Shown here in pieces: positions 33,817 to 41,376 of a stretch of 64,000 bases of DNA (the first letter of the stretch is position 1; each line of letters starts with the position of its first letter). Origin of the DNA: Nocardioides sp. SYSU D00065. GTDB lineage: Bacteria > Actinomycetota > Actinomycetes > Propionibacteriales > Nocardioidaceae. The stretch spans positions 558,001 through 622,000 of the forward strand of contig NZ_JAFMSX010000001.1 in assembly GCF_017916425.1 (NCBI RefSeq), given 5' to 3'. A program made the translations under genes and the position numbers. The notes beneath the pieces were generated by a model. It made no database searches. It had not been told where the DNA came from and was given only the letters and a program-made list of their open reading frames with translations.

Positions 33817-35414
33817 TGCTGCACCTCTTCCGCCTCGGACAGGGCCGCGGACACTTCCTCGACGACCAGCCAGGGCGCGCCCAGCACCTTGGTCACCTGC
33901 GGGGCGAACGACGGCGACTCCGCCAGCACGCGGCGCGGCGGCCCGCTGGAGACGATCTCCCCCTCCGCCATCACGACGACCTCGTCGGCGACGTGCGCCG
34001 CGAACTCCACGTCGTGCGTGGCGAGCAGGATGGCGCGGCCCTCAGCGGCGAGGTCGGCCACGATCCGCGCCAGCTCCGCCTTGCCGGCGTAGTCCAGTCC
34101 GCGCGTGGGCTCGTCGAGCAGGACGACCGGCGGGCGGGCGGTCAGGATGATCGACAGGGCGAGCGCGAGCCGTTGGCCCTCGGACAGGTCGCGCGGGTGG
34201 ATCGCCTCGTCGATGCCGGGCGCCAGGCGGTCGAGCAGCCCGCGACAGGTGCCTGGTGTCGCCTCGGCGCCTGCGTCCGCCGCGGCGCACTCCTCGGCGA
34301 CCGTCTCGAGGTAGAGCAGGTCGGCGGCGGTCTGCGGCACCAGCCCGACGCGCGTACGCCGTCGGGCGGGCGCGAGCGCGGCCGGGTCGTCGCCCCCGAC
34401 GTGGACGGAGCCGGAGCGTCGCTTCCCGGAGCCCTGGAGAGCCCAGATGAGGCTGGACTTGCCGGACCCGTTGCGGCCCATGAGCACGGTGACCCGCCCC
34501 GCGGAGAGCGTCAGGTCGACCTCGCGGACCGCCGGGTGGGTGCCGTGGACGACCGTGACCGCGCGCGCAGCCAGCAGCGGCTCGGCGGCGGGCGGGGGCG
34601 TGGCGGCGGGGGCGGTGAGGTCGGGCAGGGAGCGAGCGTGGCGCCGGGCGTCGCGGACGGTGAGCGGCAGCGGGTCCCATCCGGCGAGCCGGCCGAGCTC
34701 GACCAGCGGCGGGGCGACCGGTGAGTGCGCGAGCACCCGGGCGGGCGTGTCGACCCGGATGCCACCGTCGCCGGTGACCAGGCAGATCCGGTCCGCGAAC
34801 GGCACGACCCGCTCGAGGCGGTGCTCGGCCAGGAGGACGGTCAGGCCCAGGTCGTGTACCAGCCTGGTGATGGTCGCCAGCACGTCCTCGGCGGCGGTCG
34901 GGTCGAGGGCGGAGGTGGGCTCGTCGAGCACGAGCAGCCGCGGGTGGGTGGTCAGCACCGAGCCGATGGCGACGCGCTGCTGCTGGCCCCCGGAGAGCGT
35001 GCGCAGGTCCCGGGCGCGCAGGTCGGCGATGCCGAGCAGGTCGAGAGTCTCCTCGACGCGCCGGCGCATGGTCTCCGGGGCGGTGCCGTGCTGCTCCATC
35101 CCGTAGGCGAGCTCCTCCTCCACCGTGTCGGCCACGAAGCCCGCGAGGGGGTCCTGGCCGACGTAGCCGACCAGGTGCGCCCGCTCGCGGGGCGGCTGCT
35201 CGACGATGCTCACGCCGTCGAGGACGACGTCTCCGGTGAGCACACCGCCGGTGAACCGGGGCACCAGCCCGGTCACCACGCCGAGCAGGGTGGACTTGCC
35301 GACGCCGGTGCGGCCGGAGACGAGGACGAGCTCGCCCTCCTCGAGGGTCAAGTCGACGTGGCTCAGCACCTCGTGCTGGTCGTAGCGCAGGCTGATGTCG
35401 CGCAGCTCGATCAC
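33813..35414 (-). CDS. double ABC ATPase of an ECF transporter (EcfA1-EcfA2 fusion)
   Basis: The 533-residue protein has two complete ABC ATPase domains in tandem. Domain 1: Walker A VSGRTGVGKSTLL near residue 30, signature TLSGGQQQRVAIGSV near 138, Walker B LLVLDEPTSALDP near 158. Domain 2 begins near residue 290: Walker A LMGRNGSGKSSLIW, signature DLSEGQRLALALS, Walker B VVLLDEPTRGLDY. ECF transporters usually use two separate ATPases, and this is the fused version common in actinobacteria. The GTG at 35,414 overlaps the EcfT stop as GTGA. It energises B12 import if the operon call is right. Confidence 0.92.
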   Translation of the reverse strand: MIELRDISLRYDQHEVLSHVDLTLEEGELVLVSGRTGVGKSTLLGVVTGLVPRFTGGVLTGDVVLDGVSIVEQPPRERAHLVGYVGQDPLAGFVADTVEEELAYGMEQHGTAPETMRRRVEETLDLLGIADLRARDLRTLSGGQQQRVAIGSVLTTHPRLLVLDEPTSALDPTAAEDVLATITRLVHDLGLTVLLAEHRLERVVPFADRICLVTGDGGIRVDTPARVLAHSPVAPPLVELGRLAGWDPLPLTVRDARRHARSLPDLTAPAATPPPAAEPLLAARAVTVVHGTHPAVREVDLTLSAGRVTVLMGRNGSGKSSLIWALQGSGKRRSGSVHVGGDDPAALAPARRRTRVGLVPQTAADLLYLETVAEECAAADAGAEATPGTCRGLLDRLAPGIDEAIHPRDLSEGQRLALALSIILTARPPVVLLDEPTRGLDYAGKAELARIVADLAAEGRAILLATHDVEFAAHVADEVVVMAEGEIVSSGPPRRVLAESPSFAPQVTKVLGAPWLVVEEVSAALSEAEEVQQ

Positions 35415-36523
35415 GTCGCCACCTGCCGCTGCGCGAGGGCGCTGGCCGGGACGGGGGTGGCCACGGCCGGCACGGTGCCGAGGACGCCGACGGCCAGGGC
35501 CAGCGGCGAGAGGTAGGGAGCCGTGTCGACGCCGGGGTACGCCACGACGCCCTGCGTGTGGGCGACGTACCAGCCCAGCACGGCCACAGCGAGGCCGACG
35601 CCGACCGTCGCCAGCTCCGGGGCCCGCCACGGGTCGGGGCGGTAGCGGGTGCGTTGGACCCGACGGCCGGCGCTGACGAGGCCGAGCACGGCGACCGCGA
35701 CGCCGGCCCCGAGCATCGGCAGGGCCAGCACGCGCGGTGCCGTGGGGTCCAGCCAGGCGTACGTGCCCACGCAGATGCCGGTGAGGGCGAGCAGCAGCAG
35801 GGAGCCGGTCACCCACCGCTCCCGCCTGGTCGCACCGCCGGAGCGGCCGTAGCCGCGGGTGTCCATGCCCGCGGCCAGGGCCAGGGAGCGCTCCAGGGCG
35901 TCCTCGAGGACCGGGACCAGGAATCGGCGCAGGCGCGCGACACCGGTGGTCGCCCCGCCCCGCAGGGCTTGCGCGGCACGGACCCGGCGGGCGCTGTCGG
36001 CGAGCTGGGCGAACACGGTCACGGCCACGACGAGCGCGGTCCCGATCTCGTACAGCGCCGGCGGCACCGATGCGAGCAGGCGCTTGGGGTTGGCCAGTGA
36101 GTTCGCCGCCCCGACGCAGAGGATGATGGCGGCGAGCCGCAGGCCGTCGTAGAGCCCGGCCAGCAGCGCCTCGCTGGTCACCGGACCCAGGAGCCGGATG
36201 CCGGCGGCGACGTCGGGCAGCGGCACCTCCGGCAGGTCGAGCAGCACGTGCCCGACCTCCTGGCCCCCGAAGACGATCCGGAAGACCACCCTGAGGACGA
36301 CGGTCAGCGCGGCGAGCAGGACGTAGAGGCGGAACGAGCGACCGAACGGGTGACCCGAGCGCCGGGACATGACCACCACCGCTGCCGACCCCATGATGAG
36401 GAGCAGCAGCAGCGGGTTGGTGGTCAGGGACGCCGCGGTGGCCAGCCCGATCGCCCAGGACCACCAGGCGATCGGGTGCAGGTCACGCGGCAGTCCCGTG
36501 AGGGTCCCGACCGGTCCCGCCAC
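35411..36523 (-). CDS. ECF transporter transmembrane component T (CbiQ/EcfT)
   Basis: The 370-residue protein has hydrophobic segments at both ends and the long cytosolic coupling helices of EcfT, with the two A-R-G-type motifs AAQALRGG near residue 187 and AAGMDTRGYGRSGGA near 222 that contact the ATPases. ANSLANPKRLLASVPPALYE near 143 is the usual CbiQ block. It is longer than the usual 250-270 residues because of an extra C-terminal membrane region (residues about 240-360). It lies six bases after the DUF4430-like gene, within the riboswitch operon. Confidence 0.9.
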   Translation of the reverse strand: MAGPVGTLTGLPRDLHPIAWWSWAIGLATAASLTTNPLLLLLIMGSAAVVVMSRRSGHPFGRSFRLYVLLAALTVVLRVVFRIVFGGQEVGHVLLDLPEVPLPDVAAGIRLLGPVTSEALLAGLYDGLRLAAIILCVGAANSLANPKRLLASVPPALYEIGTALVVAVTVFAQLADSARRVRAAQALRGGATTGVARLRRFLVPVLEDALERSLALAAGMDTRGYGRSGGATRRERWVTGSLLLLALTGICVGTYAWLDPTAPRVLALPMLGAGVAVAVLGLVSAGRRVQRTRYRPDPWRAPELATVGVGLAVAVLGWYVAHTQGVVAYPGVDTAPYLSPLALAVGVLGTVPAVATPVPASALAQRQVAT

Positions 36524-36529
36524 GGCGCG

Positions 36530-37660
36530 TCAGACCCCCCGTCTGCGACGCGCCACGACGCCGCCGACCGCGATCGCGACGCCGAGCAGCGCGACGACGC
36601 CCCACGTCACGGCCGCGGGGACCCGAGCGGGCTCGCCTGCGGGGGTGGGCGCATCGGCGCCCGCGGGCGCGCTCGCGCTTGAGTCGCTGGGCGACTCAGA
36701 GCCGGAATCAGCCTCGGCCGCGCCGTCGCTCGCGGTTGAGTCTCCAGGAGACTCAACCGCGCGGGAGCGCTGCTTCCTCCCGCTCTTCGTCCTTGAGTCG
36801 CTGGGCGACTCAGTCGCGACAGGCGACTCGGACGGGGCGGCGGGCGCCGACGCCGACGCCGACGGCGAGCCGGACGCGCTCGGGCTGGCGCCGGACGAGG
36901 GCGCGTCGGTGTCTCCCGTGCTGCCCGCACCGCGGCCGCCCGTCGATTCGCCCGAGTCGCCGGCGCCGTTGCCGGTCCCGCTGCCGGAGCCGTCGGTCGC
37001 GCCGGGCCCGTCACCCGACCCACCGTCGCCACCGGCGGAGCCGCCGTTGCCGTTGCCGTTGCCGTTGCCGCCCGTGGAGCCGTTGCCCTGCGTCGACGGG
37101 GACGCGCTGGGTGAGGGCGTCGGCGACGTGGACGAGGTCGGCGTCGAGGTGGGGCTCGGGGCCGAGGTCTTGGTCACCGGCGGCGCGACACCGGGAGGCA
37201 CGTTGCTGCCGGCCGTGCGGTCCTGCTGCCACGAGAACGCCACGGATCCGCCGGCCGGGACGGTCAGCGACTGCACCCCGTAGGAGGAGTAGGTCCACGA
37301 CGCCGAGGAGCCGTTGGCCCACCACAGACCCCAGTAGGCGTTGGCCGGCGAGGTGTTGACGCACGGGTCGCTCAGGGGGACGCCCTCGACGCGGCACACG
37401 AACCCGGCCTGCCGGGTCGCGTACGACAGGTCGACGCCGACGGAGTCGAAGATCGCGGCAGCGCTCCGGCCGCCCCCGTCGGCGGAGCAGGCGGTGATGG
37501 TGCTGCCACCGAGCTCGCGGAAGTCGACGACGACGCTGACGCCACCCGAGGACGCGCAGGTGGCCGCGCCCGCCGCCGGGGACGACCCGAAGACGAACCC
37601 CTGGCCGGCCACCAGCAGGACGAGCAGGGTGAGCACCCGGCGCATGGCGTCGGTCGTCAT
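36530..37660 (-). CDS. secreted, C-terminally anchored protein with a DUF4430/transcobalamin-like domain
   Basis: The 376-residue protein has a signal peptide (MRRVLTLLVLLVAGQGFVFG, cleavage near AGA-AT) and a small beta domain at residues about 35-150 with VSVVVDFRELGGS, GFVCRVEGVPLSDPC, YWGLWWANGSSASWTYSSYG and SVAFSWQQD. The aromatic Y-W-x-x-W and Tyr-Tyr pattern and two Cys pairs resemble the DUF4430 domain, which forms the C-terminal cobalamin-binding half of transcobalamin and intrinsic factor. A long Pro/Ser/Thr/Gly/Asn linker follows, then a membrane helix WGVVALLGVAIAVGGVV and RRRR. The linker contains three in-frame palindromic repeats. The ATG overlaps the barrel-gene stop (ATGA); an internal ATG at 37,645 is also possible. 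Family assignment rests on pattern and on the riboswitch. Confidence 0.75.
   Translation of the reverse strand: MTTDAMRRVLTLLVLLVAGQGFVFGSSPAAGAATCASSGGVSVVVDFRELGGSTITACSADGGGRSAAAIFDSVGVDLSYATRQAGFVCRVEGVPLSDPCVNTSPANAYWGLWWANGSSASWTYSSYGVQSLTVPAGGSVAFSWQQDRTAGSNVPPGVAPPVTKTSAPSPTSTPTSSTSPTPSPSASPSTQGNGSTGGNGNGNGNGGSAGGDGGSGDGPGATDGSGSGTGNGAGDSGESTGGRGAGSTGDTDAPSSGASPSASGSPSASASAPAAPSESPVATESPSDSRTKSGRKQRSRAVESPGDSTASDGAAEADSGSESPSDSSASAPAGADAPTPAGEPARVPAAVTWGVVALLGVAIAVGGVVARRRRGV
36674..36700. repeat. palindromic repeat copy 3, inside the DUF4430-like gene
   Basis: GAGTCGC (36,681-36,687), TGG, GCGACTC (36,691-36,697), with flanking CGCTT on the left and AGAGCC on the right. Read in the gene's frame it encodes SESPSDSSA. 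Confidence 0.85.
36731..36761. repeat. palindromic repeat copy 4 (15-bp perfect stem), inside the DUF4430-like gene
   Basis: CGCGGTTGAGTCTCC (36,731-36,745), a central A, then its exact reverse complement (36,747-36,761). Read in the gene's frame it encodes RAVESPGDSTA. The middle differs from the other copies (TCTCC in place of TCGCT), and the compensating change on the other arm keeps the stem perfect, which suggests that the structure itself is selected. Confidence 0.85.
36793..36812. repeat. palindromic repeat copy 5, inside the DUF4430-like gene
   Basis: TTGAGTCGC (36,793-36,801), TGG, GCGACTCA (36,805-36,812). Read in the gene's frame it encodes TESPSDSRT. The core is the same as copy 3. 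Confidence 0.85.
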
Positions 37661-39534
37661 CGCGTCACGGTCGTCGTGCCGGAGCGCAGGGCGGGGAACT
37701 GACCGACCGCCTTGAGCCTGACCTTGCGCGCGCCGGCGGGCAGCGCGACGCGGGTCACGAACCGGCCCTTGCGGTCGGCGCGGCCGTTGGCCAGCACCGT
37801 TCCACGCACGAGCAGGCGCACCCGCTCGCGAGCCGCCAGGCCACGCACCAGGATGCGCTCGCGCGGGCCCTTCGCCGCCAGCGCGGACACCTTCAGCTTC
37901 TTCCGGCCCAGCACTCGCACCTGGTCGCCGACCTGGCCGTCGGAGCCGACCAGGACGTACGTCGCGGTCGTGGTGGCCTGCGGGAGGGCGACGGAGCGGG
38001 TCAGGGCGCCGTCGGAGCCGGCGACCACGGTGACGTCGGCGACGCCGGGACCCCGCAGCACGAAGCGCGCCCCTGCGGCCGCGCCCAGGACGTCGAGGGT
38101 CGCCTTGCTGCCGGCCTCGCGGAACCCGGACGGGCCGACGAGTCGGACGCCGGCGACGGAGGCGGCACCGGAGGTGGGGGCGGAGGCCGACCGGACGGCG
38201 ACCGTGTGGGTCACCGCGCCGTCACGACCGGTCAGCGTGTACGTCGCCGGGCCGGCCGCCGCGGGCAGCGTGACGTTCGCGCGGAGCGTGCCGTCGCTGG
38301 CCACGGCCACGGAGCGGGTGCCGGCGATGCCGGGACCGGTGAGGCAGAAGCGCTCGCCGGTCTGCGCTCCCGTGGCGGTGAGTGTCACGGCCTGTCCCGG
38401 CTCCGTGCCGGTGGAGGTGACCTTCAGCGCGGCGACGGAACCGAGCAGGTGGGACAGGCCCGCGACCGCCTGGACGGACGTACGCCACCAGGTCGGGCGG
38501 ATGCCGTCGGTGATGCCCTCGTCCTGCGCCCGGGCGAGCATCTCGTCGGAGTAGGCGATCGCGCCCTCCTCGCCCGCCAGGACCGATCCGCTCGGCTGGG
38601 GACCCACCTGACGCGCCGCGACCCACTCGGCGGCCTTGCCGGCCTGGGTACAGCGACCGGTGGTGGCCAGCGCGCTGGCGGCGAGGCCGGTGCTGTTGGC
38701 GTTCGGGTCGGGGGTGAACGCGCTGCCGATGAAGGAGCCGTCGGCGCGCTGGTTGGCGACGAGCCAGGCAGCGGCACGCTCGATGGCCGCATCGACCTTC
38801 GCCGGACGCGGCGAGATGGCGGCGAGCTGACTCACCGCGAACGCGGTCGCGTCGGTGTCGGTGCCGCTGTCGCCGGCGCCCTCCACACAGGACTGCGCCT
38901 CGGCGTCGGGACTGCCGGTGAAGAAGATCCGGAAGTAGCCCGAGGAGCACTGCTGCTCGAGCAGGAAGTCGGTGACGGCCTGGGCCCGCGGGGACCCGGC
39001 CGCGGACAGACCACGGGCGGCGAGCGCCTGCCCGAAGGTGTTGGAGTAGTCGCCGTACTCGGACAGGTCCTGCAGACGCCCGGCGCTGGGGCCGGAGGCG
39101 AGCACGCGGGCCTCGGTCTCCGCGACCAGGTCGAGCCCGCCGAAGTCGCGGGGGTTCGCGCCGGACGCCTGGGCGAAGACGAGCGACTTCGCCAGGGAGC
39201 CGGCGTAGCGCTCCGTGGCCGACGGCGCCGCGTACGACTGGACCCGCGAGGAGACGGCGGACCGGATCTGGCGGACGAGCGCCTGGTCGCCGCCGACCTC
39301 GTCCATGGTCAGTCCGATGTCCATGGTCATGCCGACGTCGTCGTAGCCGCTGTTGACGATGATGCCGTCGGTCAGCTGGGTGGCGAGCCATCCGGTGCCC
39401 GTCCGGGCAGGGGCGGGAGCGGGGTCGCCGGTGGCGGCACCCGCCGGCGCGGCCAGCAGCGGCTGGGCCAGGACCGTCGTGGCGACGGCCAGCGCGAGCC
39501 CGGAGGCGGGTCCGCGGAGCAGGGAGAGCTTCAT
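37657..39534 (-). CDS. secreted alpha/alpha-barrel protein (prenyltransferase/squalene-oxidase repeat, intrinsic-factor-like)
   Basis: The 625-residue protein has a signal peptide ending LLAAPAGAA near residue 34. Residues about 45-330 form a helical barrel: WLATQLTDGIIVNSGYDDVG, MTMDIGLTMDEVGG, YAGSLAKSLVFAQASG, a conserved EYGDYSNTFGQALAARGL block, and repeated QQCSSGYFRIFF and WLVANQRADGSFIGS motifs of the terpenoid-cyclase fold. The C-terminal half is three bacterial Ig-like or beta modules. The fold is the cobalamin-binding half of intrinsic factor and transcobalamin. It is the first gene after the cobalamin riboswitch, and its ribosome site lies in the riboswitch expression hairpin. ATG at 39,534 is decided by GGAAGG upstream. 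It is paralogous to the gene at 39,842. Confidence 0.85.
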   Translation of the reverse strand: MKLSLLRGPASGLALAVATTVLAQPLLAAPAGAATGDPAPAPARTGTGWLATQLTDGIIVNSGYDDVGMTMDIGLTMDEVGGDQALVRQIRSAVSSRVQSYAAPSATERYAGSLAKSLVFAQASGANPRDFGGLDLVAETEARVLASGPSAGRLQDLSEYGDYSNTFGQALAARGLSAAGSPRAQAVTDFLLEQQCSSGYFRIFFTGSPDAEAQSCVEGAGDSGTDTDATAFAVSQLAAISPRPAKVDAAIERAAAWLVANQRADGSFIGSAFTPDPNANSTGLAASALATTGRCTQAGKAAEWVAARQVGPQPSGSVLAGEEGAIAYSDEMLARAQDEGITDGIRPTWWRTSVQAVAGLSHLLGSVAALKVTSTGTEPGQAVTLTATGAQTGERFCLTGPGIAGTRSVAVASDGTLRANVTLPAAAGPATYTLTGRDGAVTHTVAVRSASAPTSGAASVAGVRLVGPSGFREAGSKATLDVLGAAAGARFVLRGPGVADVTVVAGSDGALTRSVALPQATTTATYVLVGSDGQVGDQVRVLGRKKLKVSALAAKGPRERILVRGLAARERVRLLVRGTVLANGRADRKGRFVTRVALPAGARKVRLKAVGQFPALRSGTTTVTR

Positions 39535-39539
39535 GGGTC

Positions 39540-39750
39540 CTTCCCTCGCTGCGACAGCGAGGGAAGCGGCGTGCACCAGTTCGCCCCGCTGCATTCCTCG
39601 ACAGCGATGGTGGTCAAGACGCGTCGAGGCGGGTGTTCCGGCTCGCACGGGATCCCTCCCGTGCCCACGGTTGCGGGTCAGCGCCGGATTCGGACCGGCT
39701 TTCCCCAGCTCGGGCGTGTGTGGTGCCGACCCGGTCGGGCGCGGCGTGCG
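39540..39750 (-). promoter_or_regulatory. cobalamin (B12) riboswitch with RBS-sequestering hairpin
   Basis: Minus-strand reading shows the core in order: GGGGAAAGCCGG (39,706-39,695 region), the P3 closing strand AATCCGGCGCTGACCCGCAACCGT (its CCCGCAAC is the invariant core near 39,677-39,670), the P6 stem CACGGGA/TCCCGTG, and the B12 box GAGCCGGAACACCCGCC (39,645-39,629). The last element before the gene is a perfect 12-bp hairpin, CTTCCCTCGCTG (39,566-39,555) with CAGCGAGGGAAG (39,551-39,540), whose 3' strand is the ribosome site itself. Ligand binding should therefore block translation of the barrel-ECF operon. The outer boundary near 39,750 is approximate. Confidence 0.9.
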
Positions 39751-39780
39751 AAGCGTAACCCCGGGCCGGCGCCGGACGCA

Positions 39781-39813
39781 CTTCGGCCCGGCGTCGTGGA
39801 CGCCGGGCCGAAG
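39781..39813. terminator. perfect 14-bp hairpin between the two barrel genes
   Basis: CTTCGGCCCGGCGT (39,781-39,794), loop CGTGG, then the exact reverse complement (39,800-39,813). It lies 28 bases past the stop of the upstream barrel gene and just ahead of the riboswitch, so it should end the upstream transcript and give the riboswitch operon its own promoter. It lacks a strong T tract in either direction. Confidence 0.7.
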
Positions 39814-39841
39814 GGTGCTTGCTGCGGGTGGTGCGAGTGGG

Positions 39842-41251
39842 TCAGTTGCGGACCCGGAGCGACGTACGCGCCTCGTCGTCCGAGGTCTTGACGAGCCCGA
39901 CCCGGCGCTGGTTGCCCGCCGGGAGCTGGAGCTTGCGCACGATCATCTCGCCCGACTTCTTGCCCTTGACGCGCAGGAAGTCGCCCTTGACCTGCATGCA
40001 GGCGCTCTCGCTGGCCGCCAGACCGAAGACTCGGAACTGCACCCGATCGCCGGCACGCGCCTCGCGCTTGACGGACACGATCTTCAGGTCGTCCTTGCTC
40101 GCCGGGGCGAACTGGAGACCGAGGATCGCCTGAGCGGTGGCTCGGCGCCACTCGTCACGGGCGCCGGCAGAGATGCCGGTGGTGATGGCTGCCTTGGCCC
40201 GGTCCTTGCGGTAGGCCACGGCGCCGGTGTCCTTGGTCAGCGCGGTGCGGCACTTGTACTTGTCGACCGGCTGGTTCTTGCGCACCCACAGGGCTGCCTT
40301 GAGCGCTGCGTCGCGGTTCTTGAGCAGGCCCAGGGCGTAACCGCCCAGCGCCGTGGAGTTGGTGTTGATCTGGGCTCCGGCGCCCGCGCTGCGGATCGCG
40401 CCGCTGCCACGCTGGCGCGCGGCCAGCCACGTGCCCGCCTTGGCCAGGGCGCCCTGGACAGCGGCGCTCTTGTCGCCGGACTCGACCAGGTTGATCACCG
40501 CGAGAGCGGTGGCGTCCGGGTCGGCCTCGCTGCCCGCCACGCCTTCGGTGCACGACTGGTTGGGCACGTCGGCCTTGTCGAAGTTGAGCCGGAAGTAGCC
40601 CGAGGCGCACTGCTGCTTGAGCAGGAAGTCGCGGGCCGCGCCCGCCTCCGCGGAGTTGGCCAGCGACAGGGCGCGCACGGCGTAGGACTGGCCGACGACG
40701 TTGGCGTAGTTGCCGAACTCCGACTTGTCGAAGATCCTGCCCGCGAAGGCCGCGGCCTGCGGCTCGGCGGCCGGGTCGGCCGGGACGTTGGCGGTGCGCT
40801 CCTCGAGCCGGGCGATCAGGTTGATGCCGCCGTAGCTGGTGGGGTTCTTCTTGGCGGTGCGGGCGAACGCCGCAGCCTTGGCCAGCGGACCTGCGTAGGA
40901 CTCCTTGGTCCCGTCACCGACGTACTCGGCGATACGGGGCTCGAGGGAGTTGTTGATCGCCGTGACGGTGCCGCCCTGCCCGGCGACGGTCGCGAGCGCC
41001 AGGCCGGTGTCGATGGTCAGGCCGAAGTCCGGACCGGACGTCCCGAGCATCAAGCCGTTGCTGAGCTCGCCGGCGATCCACTCGGCGGCGATCGTCGAGG
41101 GAGTGCTGTCAGTGGTCGTCGCCGCCTTCGCGGCACGCAGTGCCGGCGTCGGCTCGGCGGACGCGGGCGGTGCGGCGAGCACGCCGGCGCCGAGCGCCAC
41201 GGTCGACAGGGCGACCGCGGCCGTTCGGATGGGTCGAATGCGATGGTGCAT
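39842..41251 (-). CDS. second secreted alpha/alpha-barrel protein, paralogue of the 37,657 gene
   Basis: The 469-residue protein has a signal peptide ending LAAPPASAE near residue 33. Its barrel matches its neighbour motif by motif: WIAGELSNGLMLGTSGPDFG, LTIDTGLALATVAG, YAGPLAKAAAFARTA, EFGNYANVVGQSYAVRAL, KQQCASGYFRLNF, NTNSTALGGYALGLL. One small beta module follows in place of three. It should be secreted and has no anchor. It is ahead of, and not behind, the riboswitch, and a strong hairpin separates the two. It may be a free or constitutive B12 binder, or a gene duplicate with another ligand. Its 5' leader shows no riboswitch core. The start has GGGAAGGAAG upstream. Confidence 0.82.
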   Translation of the reverse strand: MHHRIRPIRTAAVALSTVALGAGVLAAPPASAEPTPALRAAKAATTTDSTPSTIAAEWIAGELSNGLMLGTSGPDFGLTIDTGLALATVAGQGGTVTAINNSLEPRIAEYVGDGTKESYAGPLAKAAAFARTAKKNPTSYGGINLIARLEERTANVPADPAAEPQAAAFAGRIFDKSEFGNYANVVGQSYAVRALSLANSAEAGAARDFLLKQQCASGYFRLNFDKADVPNQSCTEGVAGSEADPDATALAVINLVESGDKSAAVQGALAKAGTWLAARQRGSGAIRSAGAGAQINTNSTALGGYALGLLKNRDAALKAALWVRKNQPVDKYKCRTALTKDTGAVAYRKDRAKAAITTGISAGARDEWRRATAQAILGLQFAPASKDDLKIVSVKREARAGDRVQFRVFGLAASESACMQVKGDFLRVKGKKSGEMIVRKLQLPAGNQRRVGLVKTSDDEARTSLRVRN

Positions 41252-41318
41252 GACTTCCTTCCCGCTCGCGAGGGGGCGGGCGTGGCGACCGGCGGCCGGG
41301 CCGTCCGTCCCCTGTCAG

Positions 41319-41359
41319 GTGCGAGCGTTGGTTGGTGATGTGACCAATGTGACTCGCAC
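41319..41359. other. nested hairpin in the gatB-barrel gene intergenic region
   Basis: GTGCGAG (41,319-41,325) pairs with CTCGCAC (41,353-41,359), and inside it TTGGT pairs with ACCAA, forming a two-part hairpin. It is downstream of gatB and about 70 bases upstream of the barrel gene. It could be the gatB terminator or a regulatory element in the barrel gene's leader. Confidence 0.35.
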
Positions 41360-41376
41360 GCAGCCTAACAAGTTGT

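Noticed and set aside
36674-36812. GANTC methylation sites as the reason for the palindromes
   Set aside because: GAGTC/GACTC fits the CcrM target, but CcrM control is an alphaproteobacterial feature, and the conserved sequence extends well beyond the five bases.
41252-41376. A second cobalamin riboswitch before the upstream barrel gene
   Set aside because: The 125 bases have a nested hairpin but neither the CCCGCAAC core nor a B12 box, and the interval is too short for the aptamer.
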